A stretch of 64,000 nt of DNA from JAJDTR01 sp965220415 (GCA_965220415.1 OZ244829.1:3782001-3846000), one strand, 5' to 3'. Positions 1 to 9,292 are shown, counted from the stretch's first letter. Numbers and translations are program-made. The notes: a model not told the origin generated them from the sequence alone.

Positions 1-749
1 AAACGCCGCCACCAGGCACGATGATTGTCGAGGAACTCGTCGGGAGATTCCGATGCCCTCCGAAGTACGTTTACGGCTTCGCCGACGGGATCGACTCCGT
101 TCCGGGAAACCTGTACAGTGGTGAAGGACTGTTTCTCGCCCGACAGCAATCCGAGCGCAATTGAGGGGCTATCGGGAATATCTTGGCGCATCCACTCAAC
201 CGATCCCGACCTTCCTTGTACGTATTCAGGCGCATCGTTCAAGCCGACGCGTTCCGCCGTGAGTCGTTCCAACCGTATCTCTTTGATTCCGGTATTTGGG
301 TGGTTAACCACTATGGCGGGAAGATTTGCATAGGCAGCGAGTTTCAGATGGATGACTTCGCCGCCGCCTGTGCGAAGGTCAAGTTCCACCTCGGCGTCTT
401 GGAGGCGCAATCGCACCTCTCCCGAAATTTTCTGACCAACGTCGATCACGAGGCGACCTATGTACGTTTTCCTCGGAAGAACATCGCCGCCGGGATTTTG
501 GCGTACCTCTTTCTCTCTACCCGCTGCCTTGAGTTCCCGAAACCGGGCATAGGTAACACCCGCTGGGCTATGACGATGGTCCCACGCCCAAACGCTGTCA
601 AGCGTGACAACAACCTTAGTTTCGTCTTCCACCCATATCATACCGCCAATCTGACCATTGCCGATGGGCAGTCCAAATACCCAGCGGGACGGGAGGACTT
701 TGTAAACCAGATCGTTTCGCCTTAATATGTCGTCCACAGAATTCGTCAA
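1..749 (-). CDS. GH95-like glycoside hydrolase, N-terminal part (cut by window edge)
   Basis: This is the N-terminal ~249 residues of a third copy of the hydrolase encoded by the next two genes; the rest lies beyond position 1. The reading frame on the minus strand gives DILRRNDLVYKVLPSRW, then FGLPIGNGQIGGMIW, nearly the same as the downstream paralogs. There is no ATG. A TTG at 749 lies 11 bases after an AGGAGG, and a GTG at 737 is the alternative; an in-frame stop lies just upstream. The LPIGNGxxGxMxW motif belongs to the N-terminal beta-sandwich of GH95/GH65-type enzymes. The catalytic barrel is not in the window, so activity cannot be judged. The closeness of the three copies suggests recent tandem duplication. 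Confidence 0.8.
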   Translation of the reverse strand, partial: MTNSVDDILRRNDLVYKVLPSRWVFGLPIGNGQIGGMIWVEDETKVVVTLDSVWAWDHRHSPAGVTYARFRELKAAGREKEVRQNPGGDVLPRKTYIGRLVIDVGQKISGEVRLRLQDAEVELDLRTGGGEVIHLKLAAYANLPAIVVNHPNTGIKEIRLERLTAERVGLNDAPEYVQGRSGSVEWMRQDIPDSPSIALGLLSGEKQSFTTVQVSRNGVDPVGEAVNVLRRASESPDEFLDNHRAWWRR

Positions 750-863
750 TTTTCCGTAATCCTCCTAACGTTCGTGTGGGGAGCTGGTCTGCATATTTTC
801 CTTGGCACCTCAACCGCCGGAATCGCCTGCGCGGAAAACAGGGCTTCAATAGATTCTTCAATC

Positions 864-3266
864 CTACCGAATGAACGAATTGAAGAAATGCGGATGTACG
901 TTTGGAACGTCCGAGCTATCGGCAAACCATCGCTCATTGAGAAATTTCAAACCGTAAGGGTTTTGCTCTTCGATATGTTGATCCACCACAAAGTTTTCCA
1001 AATCGGCGGGCTGAATCCCTGCGTCTGCTGTCAGCCATAACGCTTGTCCGGGCACCAGCGCTACGACGAGATTGCCGTCTTCGTTGGGAATGATAGGCTG
1101 TCCGTCGAGGTAGCCACCTCCGGGAGCGAATGGGTTGAGTAGTCGCACACGCTGCGCCGACTCGGACATTAGCCGCACGCCCAATGTGCGGCCCTCCGAA
1201 CGCACGGCGGACACTTCTACGCCACCTTCAGCGCGGAGCCGATCGAACCGGACTTCCCGCCAGTGGTTGGGACATGCCGGAAACACGCGGATGCGCCCAC
1301 CCCAACTTTGCAGCAGCATCTCGTTGACAGCCGCCACCGCCGCCATGTTGCCATCTTGACAATAGGCGTCCGTGTCCGATGCAATTCCGTTCCGTTCCCA
1401 ATCGAGGTTTAGATTGAAAGTGTTGCACGAAACGTAGACATCCGCCAACTGCCTTAGCGTCCACCACGCCATCCTTTTGCGTCCGATCCTTGCAGCGATG
1501 ACCGAGGCCCACGCGAACGACCAACCGACCCAGATTCCATAGCCTTTTGACACAAGTGTATCCAAAGATGCCTCAATGAGTTGACGGTCATCCGTTGAGC
1601 CATCGATATTGATGTCGCCTCCGGGATAGATGGGCGCGAGATGCGATAGGTGACGGTGGCACTGCGTGTACGGAGTGTCCTCTTTCAGGTGAAAGCCCGT
1701 CTCATCCTTGTGGTATCCCGGAAGGTTCTCAAGAATCTTCGCCCATGCCTCCCGATGCGGTTCATCCAACCCAAGAATCTCCGCAGCCTCTAGCAGCGCT
1801 TTGATAAGGCAGCGGAGCAGAGAGAGCGTCAGTGTATCATCGCTTCCCCAACCGCCGGTTTCCGGAGATTGCGTGGGATGGACATGATACTTGCCGTCAT
1901 CTCCCTTTTTCAGGAACCCTTCGTAGAACAGCATACACTCCCGCATGAAGGGGTAGGCTTTTTCCCTAAGGAAATCCTCATCGGCGCTGTAAAGGTAGTG
2001 CCACCAGAAAGCCTGCGCCACCCAAGCGCTCGTCCCGGGCCAAAATAGGACGTGGGGCCACGGCGCCAAGAGCCAAGAACCGTCTATTGCCATTTGCCCG
2101 GGAACGTAAGCTCCCTGCCATCCGTAGAATTTCTCCGTTTCCTCCTTGAGACGCGGCAAGATTGAGAGCCAGTGATTGTAGTATGCCGTCCCTAACTCCA
2201 AATGGTTTGCGCCGTAAATGCCCCAATACTGCGGATAGAAGTCCCAGATGTAGAGCCCTAACGAGGGTGGCATTCGACTGTCTGGCTGCCACAACCCATG
2301 CAAGCTCACCGACGCCCCACCCTCGCGGCTTGAGGATGCCAGAAGGTACAGTCCCATGTACCAGAGGGATTCGATTTTAGTCTCCGGCAATTGAATTCCG
2401 GACCGCTCCCAAAACTGCCGCCACCAAGCACGATGTTCTCGCAAGCAGTGTTCGTGGGAGGATACCGCCTGCTCAAGCGCGCCTATCGCGTCCTTGACCG
2501 GATTGGATCCGTCGCGAGCCGCCTGCACGGTTACGCAGGATTGCTTATCTCCCGGTAGCAGTGCAATCACTAGTGACGGGCTCTCGGGAATGTCCTGCCG
2601 AATCCATTCAATCTCCTCTTGATTCCCTCGTTCGAAGTCCGGGAGTCTATACCACTCGGGGATGGGTTCGCCAGATTGAAGATGCGGCAGCAAATCGTCA
2701 GACGATACCCTTTCAATCCGTATGTCCTTGATGCAATCCCGACGATCGTGAGATATGACAATCGCCGGCAGATTGGCATCCGCACGAATTCCCAGGCGAA
2801 CGCTATCTTCAGATTCAGTGCGGATTGCGAGCACAGTTTGGGCATCGTGAAGACGGAGGCGCGCCGACCCCGAGATTTTCTCATCAAACTCTATGACAAC
2901 TCTTCCGACATGTGTCTTGGTGGGGAGCGAAAGGCTCCAATCCACCGAGCAGAGTATGTCCGTGAGAAAGCCCGCCTCGATTGAAAGTTTGCCCGCCACA
3001 ATGTCGGACAGCCGATCCTTTCGCAACAGGTGCCCTCTGAAGGCGACCAAGTTGTCGAAACGGAGTTTGTCCGGGTCTTCGCGGGGATGCTGGCGGAGAT
3101 CCCACGCCCAAACGTGATCCAACGTAATAATCACCTTCGTTTCATCTTCGATCCAGACCATCCCGCCAATCTGCCCATTGCCGATGGGCAGACCAAAGAC
3201 CCACCGTGGTGGTAGCACGTTGCAGACGAGATCGTTTCTATCAAGCACGTCTTGGAAGAATCCCAT
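864..3266 (-). CDS. GH95-like (alpha/alpha)6-barrel glycoside hydrolase, copy 2
   Basis: An 800-residue protein with no signal peptide, so probably cytoplasmic. The N-terminal beta-sandwich carries LPIGNGQIGGMVW (residues 26-38). The barrel carries HRHLSHLAPIYPG (537-549), GWSFAW (581-586), QDGN (637-640) and LLQSWGGRIRVFPACPNHW near the end of the barrel; all resemble GH95 signatures (alpha-L-fucosidase/galactosidase family). The S-P-E at 467-469 fits the GH95 general acid Glu, and the Asp of QDGN fits the conserved Asp. The GH95 catalytic NxN pair is replaced: the matching segment reads YIWDFYPQYW, placing Ile and Asp342 there. Against copy 3 it has about 40 extra residues around 75-115. 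No clear ribosome binding site precedes the ATG. The substrate is unknown; family membership is likely but the activity is inferred. Confidence 0.8.
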   Translation of the reverse strand: MGFFQDVLDRNDLVCNVLPPRWVFGLPIGNGQIGGMVWIEDETKVIITLDHVWAWDLRQHPREDPDKLRFDNLVAFRGHLLRKDRLSDIVAGKLSIEAGFLTDILCSVDWSLSLPTKTHVGRVVIEFDEKISGSARLRLHDAQTVLAIRTESEDSVRLGIRADANLPAIVISHDRRDCIKDIRIERVSSDDLLPHLQSGEPIPEWYRLPDFERGNQEEIEWIRQDIPESPSLVIALLPGDKQSCVTVQAARDGSNPVKDAIGALEQAVSSHEHCLREHRAWWRQFWERSGIQLPETKIESLWYMGLYLLASSSREGGASVSLHGLWQPDSRMPPSLGLYIWDFYPQYWGIYGANHLELGTAYYNHWLSILPRLKEETEKFYGWQGAYVPGQMAIDGSWLLAPWPHVLFWPGTSAWVAQAFWWHYLYSADEDFLREKAYPFMRECMLFYEGFLKKGDDGKYHVHPTQSPETGGWGSDDTLTLSLLRCLIKALLEAAEILGLDEPHREAWAKILENLPGYHKDETGFHLKEDTPYTQCHRHLSHLAPIYPGGDINIDGSTDDRQLIEASLDTLVSKGYGIWVGWSFAWASVIAARIGRKRMAWWTLRQLADVYVSCNTFNLNLDWERNGIASDTDAYCQDGNMAAVAAVNEMLLQSWGGRIRVFPACPNHWREVRFDRLRAEGGVEVSAVRSEGRTLGVRLMSESAQRVRLLNPFAPGGGYLDGQPIIPNEDGNLVVALVPGQALWLTADAGIQPADLENFVVDQHIEEQNPYGLKFLNERWFADSSDVPNVHPHFFNSFIR

Positions 3267-3361
3267 ATCATGAATCTTTGGCGTCGGTTGAGGCTGGTCA
3301 ATGTTCCCGGTTCGGATTCTCGCTGCTTACATTTCCAAGAAAACAGTTGGTTTTGGTCCGC

Positions 3362-5659
3362 TTATTCTACGAAGGTTCCACGGAAGTGTGGGTGTACTTT
3401 CGCGATGTCCGGGCTGTCGTTCAGCCAATCCGGGTCGACAAACTTGAGGCCGTACGGATTACACAGGGTTTCAGGGCGTTCGACAGCGAAACTCTCCAAG
3501 TCATCGGACTGAATCTCGGGTGCGGCTGTCAACCAGACCGCATCCCCGGCGGTGAGATTAACTTCCAAATCGCCGTCGGTGGTCGGCTGTATCTGCCGAC
3601 CACCGAGGAAACCGCCCGAATCACTGAATGGATTGACGAGCCGAACACTTGTTTCTGACACGGATAGCAACCGAACACCTAGTGTGCGTCCATCCGAACG
3701 TACGGCTGAGACTTCCACGCCTCCCTCGCTCCGCAGGTTGTCGAACCGAATCTCGCGCCAATGGTTGGGACACGCCGGAAATACGCGGATGCGTCCACCC
3801 CAACTCTGCAGCAGCATCTGGTTGAGGGAGTCGACCGCTCCCATGTTTCCGTCGACACAGAGGGTGTCGGGTTGGATGGAGATGCCGTTCCGTTCCCAAT
3901 CCAAGTTCAGATTGTACGTGTTGCCGCTGACGAAAGCATCCGCACACTGCTTGAGCGTCCACCACGCCATCCTACCGCGCCCGGCTCTCGCGGCGATCGC
4001 CGAGAGCCAGACAAACGCCCAACCGACGAAGGTGCCGTACCCCTTTAGAATAACGTTGTTGATTGTCCGATCAATCAGTTGGCGCTCTTCCGACGAGCCG
4101 TCAATGTTCACATCGTCGCAAGGATAGACGGGCGCGAGGTGGGACATGTGGCGGTGAGACTCCGAGTATGGCAATCCTTCCGCAAAACATAGCCCCGAAT
4201 CATCAACGTGATATTCCTGGAGGTTTTCGAGCATCTCCTTCCAAGTCGCCAGACGAGGCTCGTCAATTTGAAGAACCTCTACAGCTTTCAACGCGCCATC
4301 GATGAGATACCGAATTAGTGATAAACTGAGCGTGTCGTCTCGTGCCCAACTCTTAAACTCGGGCGCGTAGGCAACGTTCAGATGGTATTTTCCGTCGTCC
4401 CCCTTTTCGAGCAGTCGCTCAAAAAACAGCATGCACTCGCGCATGAAGGGATACCCCTTCTCTTTGAGGAAATCGATGTCGTTGCTATAGAGATATTGCC
4501 ACCAGAAGGCTTGCGCAACCCATGCGGTGGTGCCGGGCCAGAGTAGCAACTCGTTGTGGCCGACGCGAATCCATGACCCGTCGACACTCATGATGCCGGG
4601 GACAAAGACGCCATCCCACTCGTAGAACTGCCGCGTCTGTTCCTTGAGACGCGGGAGAATGGAGATGAAATGGTCGCAGAAGGCTTCGCCAAGTTCCAGA
4701 CGGTTTGCCGTATAAAGTCCCCAATGCTGCGAGTAGAAGTCCCAGATGTAGAAACCGTGTGCGGGCGGGATGCAATTGTCAGGTGACCAGACACCGTGGA
4801 GACTAGCGGCGCATCCACCCTTGCGGCTTGCACCGGCAAGCATGTACAGCCCCATATACCAGAGCGATTCAATTTTCTCATCCGGCACCTGAACGCTCGA
4901 TCTCTCCCAAAAGCGCCCCCACCAATCGCGGTGGTCTTCAAGGTGCTCGTCGGGGGTTGCCGACGCCCTCTCAAGTACACGGGTTGCTTCTTCGAGCGGG
5001 TCGCTCCCGTTTCGCGTGGCTTGGACGGTTGCGAACGACTGAGTCTCTCCTCGGCGCAACGCAAGCACAATTGCGGGGCTATCGGGGATGTCTTGGCGAA
5101 TCCACTCAATTGACGCCGAAGTGCCTTGAGTGTATTCGGGCGCGTCATGCAAGCCGACACGTTCCGTCGAAAGTCGTTCCAGCCGAATCTCCTTGATGCC
5201 GGTTTGAGGGTGATCTACCGCAATGGCGGGAAGATTTGCATAGGCGACGAACTTTAGATGAATGGCATCGCCATTATCGGTGCGAAGGTCAAGTTCTACA
5301 TCGGCATCACCCAGGCGCAACCGCCCCTCACCCGAAATTGTTCGTCCTACATCAAAGACGAGCCTGCCCACGTAAGTCTTTCTCGGCAAGGGTTCTCCGG
5401 TGTTGAGGTGCGCACCGATCTCGTCGTATTTCTCGGCTGCCATGAGTTCTCGAAAATGGGCGTAGGTGGATTGGTTGGGCGTCTGACGGAGATCCCACGC
5501 CCATACGCTGTCAAGCGTGACGACAACCTTGGTCTCATCTTCCACCCAAATCATGCCTCCAATCTGACCGTTGCCGATCGGTAGTCCGAACACCCAACGG
5601 GGCGGAAGGGCTTTGTAGACCAGATCGTTCCGGTCCAGAATGTCTCGGCTAGACATCAT
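3362..5659 (-). CDS. GH95-like (alpha/alpha)6-barrel glycoside hydrolase, copy 3
   Basis: A 765-residue paralog of the neighbouring gene, 95 bases upstream of it in the transcription direction. It keeps LPIGNGQIGGMIW, SHRHMSHLAPVYP, GWAFVW, CVDGN and LLQSWGGRIRVFPACPNHW. The putative acid Glu lies in APE (SPE in copy 2), and the segment YIWDFYSQHW again shows Ile/Asp where GH95 enzymes have the two catalytic Asn. Two adjacent ATG codons follow an AGGAG; the first is used here. No signal peptide is seen. It is probably the first gene of a three-gene tandem unit, since about 650 bases without a gene lie upstream. Sequence differences are spread over the whole length, so the duplication is not brand new. 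Confidence 0.82.
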   Translation of the reverse strand: MMSSRDILDRNDLVYKALPPRWVFGLPIGNGQIGGMIWVEDETKVVVTLDSVWAWDLRQTPNQSTYAHFRELMAAEKYDEIGAHLNTGEPLPRKTYVGRLVFDVGRTISGEGRLRLGDADVELDLRTDNGDAIHLKFVAYANLPAIAVDHPQTGIKEIRLERLSTERVGLHDAPEYTQGTSASIEWIRQDIPDSPAIVLALRRGETQSFATVQATRNGSDPLEEATRVLERASATPDEHLEDHRDWWGRFWERSSVQVPDEKIESLWYMGLYMLAGASRKGGCAASLHGVWSPDNCIPPAHGFYIWDFYSQHWGLYTANRLELGEAFCDHFISILPRLKEQTRQFYEWDGVFVPGIMSVDGSWIRVGHNELLLWPGTTAWVAQAFWWQYLYSNDIDFLKEKGYPFMRECMLFFERLLEKGDDGKYHLNVAYAPEFKSWARDDTLSLSLIRYLIDGALKAVEVLQIDEPRLATWKEMLENLQEYHVDDSGLCFAEGLPYSESHRHMSHLAPVYPCDDVNIDGSSEERQLIDRTINNVILKGYGTFVGWAFVWLSAIAARAGRGRMAWWTLKQCADAFVSGNTYNLNLDWERNGISIQPDTLCVDGNMGAVDSLNQMLLQSWGGRIRVFPACPNHWREIRFDNLRSEGGVEVSAVRSDGRTLGVRLLSVSETSVRLVNPFSDSGGFLGGRQIQPTTDGDLEVNLTAGDAVWLTAAPEIQSDDLESFAVERPETLCNPYGLKFVDPDWLNDSPDIAKVHPHFRGTFVE

Positions 5660-6006
5660 TTTTTCTCCTTTTGGTAACGCCGCTGCTTGGAAATGCCTGT
5701 CAAATCCGATAAAACCTAAGTCAGGCGCTGTAGCATTCTTTAGTGTTAGCGGACGCGTGAGTTGACAATCAGACTACATTTACCGGAGAATTCTTCTACG
5801 TCTAAAGTAGGTGCCCGTTCCATCTCGGCCATCCGAGGAAAGACTTTTGTCTTGTTTCGAATCCATTTAGTCTTCCTATTACCAGCGCAAATACGTGGCA
5901 TACGCTTATGCTATCGTGGATGAACGATCTAATAGATGTTTTTCTCCTGATTACAAAGGCACCCTAAACATCAGCTACTGTACCATTTGTCTGAAGTATT
6001 CACATG

Positions 6007-6137
6007 CCGCTCCGCTGGAGCGGAAGAAACCGACTTCTCCTAGCTATTGACATTGCACTCCTCTGGAGTGGAAGACAAGCCCGACTCTCAGTGACAGAGG
6101 AATAACGCTGCTGCGAGGGATTTGCTCCAGCGGAGCA
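6007..6137. repeat. three small CTCC-NNN-GGAG hairpins
   Basis: Three short palindromes with a 3-base loop: CCGCTCC/GGAGCGG at 6007-6023, CACTCC/GGAGTG at 6056-6070 and TGCTCC/GGAGCA at 6123-6137. The inner CTCC/GGAG is constant while the outer bases change together. Related CCCC-NNN-GGGG hairpins occur near 36.1 kb. Apart from these and the repeat at 6199-6260, nothing recognisable lies in the gene-free stretch 5660-6313. Confidence 0.6.
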
Positions 6138-6198
6138 GCATGTCGACAGAAAAATGTCATGATTCTATACTGGTTATCATCTATCTTGAAGATTGCAG

Positions 6199-6260
6199 GG
6201 AATCTCTATGGGATTTCTATCAGGAATTACTATCGCTGTCACTATTCACTCCGATGATCG
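6199..6260 (+). repeat. dispersed repeat family A copy
   Basis: An imperfect copy of the motif seen many times in this window, roughly GGGATTTCTATCGC, then CGCTATTCACTCG and TTGATC. Here it reads GGGATTTCTATCAGGAATTAC followed by TATCGCTGTCACTATTCACTC. It lies upstream of the GH95-like unit and downstream of a PhyH gene. No coding potential is seen. Confidence 0.55.
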
Positions 6261-6313
6261 TTTGTTTTAATCTCCAATAGAAGATGCGCGGTAGATTAGG
6301 GGACTACAAACCG

Positions 6314-7030
6314 TTAAATTGGATCTTCGACGGAGCGCACGAGCAACTCCTGCAAGCGCGGCGGTAATTGATCGTAGAGTTCACGCTTCACTCGCGGCCA
6401 CTGTTCGTCTGATCGGTGGAGGAACCACGGTAGATAGAAAACATTTGCAGACATGCGATGCTGATCGGTGGTCGTGTTCGCGCCGCTGCGATGCCAGAGG
6501 CTATCGTAAAACACGCATACGGAGCCCTTTCTGCCGACGACAGGAATCTCCTGCGGGTACGACGCCCGAGTTGGAGATTTACGTGTATGATGACTAAACG
6601 GCACAACCATTGTAGCGCCATTTTCATACGTGAAGTCGGTAAGCATCCAGAAGACTTGTAGATCTGTGGGGTAACCGGTAAAGGTCTGGGCGGGTTGTGA
6701 ACCTCCGGCAGAATGCAAGCCTCCGACGTGTGTGCCCGGTTTGCACCACTTCATGGCGACATTGTTTGCCAGGAAATAGTTCTCTCCAAGAACCATGTCG
6801 ACGAGTTTCAGAATTGTTGGATGAATGCACAGTGGCGCCAGATCGGGAATATGATTCAAAGATCCTTCCATGCTGACATAGCCGTTCGCTCCCCAGATAT
6901 TGTCTCGTGGTACCTCCATGATGGGACGTGCTATGGCATCAAGGCGCTCGGCTTCGTCCGGGTCGAGAAGATCTTCCAGTATAGCGTATCCCTGTTCGTC
7001 GAGTCGTAATTTGACTTCGTTTAGGTGCAT
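6314..7030 (-). CDS. PhyH-family Fe(II)/2-oxoglutarate oxygenase with H-x-A motif (possible halogenase-like)
   Basis: A 238-residue protein of the phytanoyl-CoA dioxygenase superfamily, close to the genes at 7169 and 35024. The paralogs have GGLHADW (iron ligands His and Asp). This protein has GGLHSAGG, so His106 is kept and Asp is replaced by Ala108. The distal His180 (WHRSGANTTT) and Arg192, suited to 2-oxoglutarate binding, are present. An H-x-A or H-x-G triad is the known mark of non-haem iron halogenases such as SyrB2 (same superfamily), leaving a site for halide; loss of activity is the other explanation. Start: the ATG at 7030 aligns with the paralogs. A longer frame from 7111 runs through an intergenic repeat and is rejected. 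The substrate is unknown. Confidence 0.85.
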   Translation of the reverse strand: MHLNEVKLRLDEQGYAILEDLLDPDEAERLDAIARPIMEVPRDNIWGANGYVSMEGSLNHIPDLAPLCIHPTILKLVDMVLGENYFLANNVAMKWCKPGTHVGGLHSAGGSQPAQTFTGYPTDLQVFWMLTDFTYENGATMVVPFSHHTRKSPTRASYPQEIPVVGRKGSVCVFYDSLWHRSGANTTTDQHRMSANVFYLPWFLHRSDEQWPRVKRELYDQLPPRLQELLVRSVEDPI

Positions 7031-7050
7031 AGGATTTACACAGCAACGAG

Positions 7051-7136
7051 AGGTCGAGAATCGGAGATTATTCCTATTGCCGCCGTAGGATGGGATTCCG
7101 ATTCCCGACAAGTCGCGATTCGGAGATCGCTCCTAC
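7051..7136. repeat. palindromic repeat of the GTCGCGA..GGAGATCGCTCCTAC type
   Basis: Two diverged units in tandem: AGGTCGAGAATCGGAGATTA, then AGTCGCGATTCGGAGATCGC plus TCCTAC. The same element recurs near 9.6, 25.7, 30.8, 40.2, 50.9 and 63.3 kb. Translated on the minus strand it would add 27 false residues to the PhyH gene at 6314. Confidence 0.7.
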
Positions 7137-7168
7137 CAACGTAGGGGAAATTTGCGGATTCGTAAGAT

Positions 7169-7876
7169 TCACCATTCAACAGAGCGCTCGAGCAATTCTT
7201 GCAGGCGCGGCGAGAATTGCTCGTAAACCTCGCGCTTCACAAGGGGCCAACCGGTTCTCGGGCGATTCAGGAAACCGGGAATGTAGAGCATATTGGCTGC
7301 CATGCGGTGTTGGTTTGTCGTCGTGTTTGCGCCGCTGCGATGCCAAGTGCCGTTGACAAACACCGCCACGGATCCCTTCCTTCCGACGAGGGGCATCTCC
7401 TGCGGATACTCCGATTGCGTCGGAGGGCGCCGGCTATGATGGCTGAAGGGTACAATGGTGGTCGCACCGTTGTCCGCCGTGAAGTCCGTGAGCATCCAGA
7501 ATGCCTGAAATCCGGTTGGCAGTACGGGCCAAGGTTGGGGTATACCCGCGTTTAGGGGCCAATCCGCATGCAATCCGCCAGCCGTGGCGCCGGGTCTACA
7601 CCACTTCATGGCGACGGTGTTCGCCAGAATGAACTTTTCTCCCAGCACCGATTCAGCCAACTCGAGGATTGCCGGGTGCGTGCAGAGCGGCGCCAAACCG
7701 GGAATAGTATTGAGAGAGTCCTCCATGCTCAGGTATCGTTGGTTCGGATCGGATTCGAGCTCCATTAGGGAACGTGCCGCCGAATCCAGCCGTTCCGCTT
7801 CATGGAGGGCAATCAAATTTTCCAGTATGTAGTACCCTTCCTCATCCAGTCGAAGGCTGGCATCCTCAAGATCCAT
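7169..7876 (-). CDS. PhyH-family Fe(II)/2-oxoglutarate oxygenase
   Basis: A 235-residue soluble protein, paralog of the genes at 6314 and 35024. The 2-His-1-carboxylate site is complete: His103-Ala-Asp105 in GGLHADWP, and His179 in TWHRSGANTTT. Arg191 is placed for 2-oxoglutarate. The long shared blocks PFSHHSR, YPQEMPLVGRKGS and FWMLTDFT mark a distinct subfamily. The ATG at 7876 follows TAGGA at a workable distance. The next PhyH gene lies 138 bases downstream on the same strand. Family function is hydroxylation or related oxidation of an unknown small molecule. The PhyH family assignment is secure; the substrate is not. Confidence 0.88.
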   Translation of the reverse strand: MDLEDASLRLDEEGYYILENLIALHEAERLDSAARSLMELESDPNQRYLSMEDSLNTIPGLAPLCTHPAILELAESVLGEKFILANTVAMKWCRPGATAGGLHADWPLNAGIPQPWPVLPTGFQAFWMLTDFTADNGATTIVPFSHHSRRPPTQSEYPQEMPLVGRKGSVAVFVNGTWHRSGANTTTNQHRMAANMLYIPGFLNRPRTGWPLVKREVYEQFSPRLQELLERSVEW

Positions 7877-7898
7877 GATGTAATTCCTATAACCCTCT

Positions 7899-8085
7899 TG
7901 GCACTTGTCTGAACTGTGATTTATGTGATTATCGGGATTAACATGATTGTCGGTCTTTAGTTACACGTCATGAGTAGGAACAACGATCGTTGTTCCCTAC
8001 AGAAGCGCGTAAGTCATTATACCGATGCTGTAAAGCTACATTGATTCCGGGAAGAAACCGAGTTTTGAGGAAAAAACTCGGTTTC
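7899..8085. repeat. composite repeat with palindrome and GAAACCGAG hairpin
   Basis: Contains CTTGTCTGAACTGTGATTTA (from about 7904), a palindrome GTAGGAACAACGATCG / CGATCGTTGTTCCCTAC-like at 7974-8000, then CATTGATTCCGGGAAG and a long hairpin at 8054-8085 (GAAACCGAGTTTT / AAAACTCGGTTTC). A diverged second copy of the whole order lies at 49373-49515. The hairpin is 17 bases past the stop of the gene at 8102 and may help end its transcription, although no T-run follows here. Confidence 0.65.
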
Positions 8086-8101
8086 AGTAAGCGACCTTCA
8101 A

Positions 8102-9292
8102 TTACGTGTCCCAACTTGCGATGAAGTCTTCCACATCGAAACCCGCCGGCATCTCTTCGAAATAGTAACGCATCGGTCCGGATTGAAAGCCCGGGATAAA
8201 CTGTTCGTCGTGCGATTGAATTGTTTCATCCAGTTTTGTGAATCGTTCCCAAAGTGTTTCGAGCTCAGCCGATGAAAAGCGCGGGCCAAGATCTAAATCT
8301 TGTGAAATGTCGCTGCCGAAAGCCGCCCTTACCGGATGCGAAGAAAATCGCATTTTGTATGCCACTTTGGACAGAAGTATAAGGCACACAATCCGCCCGG
8401 ATCCACCGGGATGGATTACGGCAAGACCTTCGCGAAAGGCGTCCGCGTTCTTGTCAATGATTGCGCGGAAGGTGGACTCGATTACATCGCATTCTTCACG
8501 GTATAGTCGGGCGTGGCGTTCAAAAACGCCTCGTGCATCCGGAGAAAGGTGTCGGGTAAAATCCAGATTTCGGTGATAATGGCAAACATAGGGGAAAATC
8601 GGTCCGCCGAAGGAGCGGTAGCCCAGATGGATTGTTCGCCGCAGTTTTGTGCTGTAGTTGCTGCCCCAGTGGAAGATGGTGTTAGTGTAAACGACCCCAT
8701 CGCCCGCGTTCATCTCTACCGGAATGCTATTGGGCAGCGGCACCTGTGAATTCTCACTGAGTTGCTTGTTTTCGGCTTCGGTGTTGCCTCTGCGATGGCT
8801 GCCGGGCACCGTCCACAGCACGTTATCATCGTAGAGTGGAATGTTCCACTGGAGATAGCCGGGTGCGTTTTCCAAGAGGTCCATCTGCAATCCTCGCAGC
8901 GGCGCCTGATCGACGGGATGGATATCTCGATGCCAACTGGCAGGTCCATAATCACGCACCGGGCTACACATAAACATCTTATTCTGAGCTCCCGCGTCGG
9001 CGCGCATCAGTTGTTCACACACACCCATGGTGTTCTCATGTAGGCAGATCTCGACAGTGTCCGCAGTCGTCGGGTCAATCAGTCTTTCATAACCCGATAA
9101 TCGCGGCTGTCCGCTGGTCTCCCATGCACCGCCCGGCGGATCGTCTGGGCCTCGTTCGCTAGCCCAGATGGCTTTCTGGCGTTCAACCAATACCTCAAAA
9201 CTATCACGGAGCCCGTCTAGCTGTTCCGGGGGGATGCAGTTCCGTATGATAAGGAAACCGTCATTGAAGAATTTCTCTCGATCTACGTTCAT
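8102..9292 (-). CDS. PhyH-family oxygenase, long form
   Basis: A 396-residue PhyH-superfamily protein, much longer than its neighbours and only distantly related to them. The metal site is visible: His121-Arg-Asp123 in SWHRDIHP and His208 in IFHWGSNYSTKLRRT, with Arg218/219 for the co-substrate. The C-terminal ~130 residues (after RNLDFTRHL) form an extra part rich in charged residues with no recognised domain. The ATG at 9292 follows GAGGACACCC, a good ribosome binding site. It is followed downstream by a hairpin at 8054-8085. An Fe/2-oxoglutarate oxygenase role is well supported; the substrate is unknown. Confidence 0.85.
   Translation of the reverse strand: MNVDREKFFNDGFLIIRNCIPPEQLDGLRDSFEVLVERQKAIWASERGPDDPPGGAWETSGQPRLSGYERLIDPTTADTVEICLHENTMGVCEQLMRADAGAQNKMFMCSPVRDYGPASWHRDIHPVDQAPLRGLQMDLLENAPGYLQWNIPLYDDNVLWTVPGSHRRGNTEAENKQLSENSQVPLPNSIPVEMNAGDGVVYTNTIFHWGSNYSTKLRRTIHLGYRSFGGPIFPYVCHYHRNLDFTRHLSPDARGVFERHARLYREECDVIESTFRAIIDKNADAFREGLAVIHPGGSGRIVCLILLSKVAYKMRFSSHPVRAAFGSDISQDLDLGPRFSSAELETLWERFTKLDETIQSHDEQFIPGFQSGPMRYYFEEMPAGFDVEDFIASWDT

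Noticed and set aside
7031..7111. N-terminal extension of the PhyH gene
   Set aside because: It is translated repeat sequence, and paralogs start at the equivalent of 7030.
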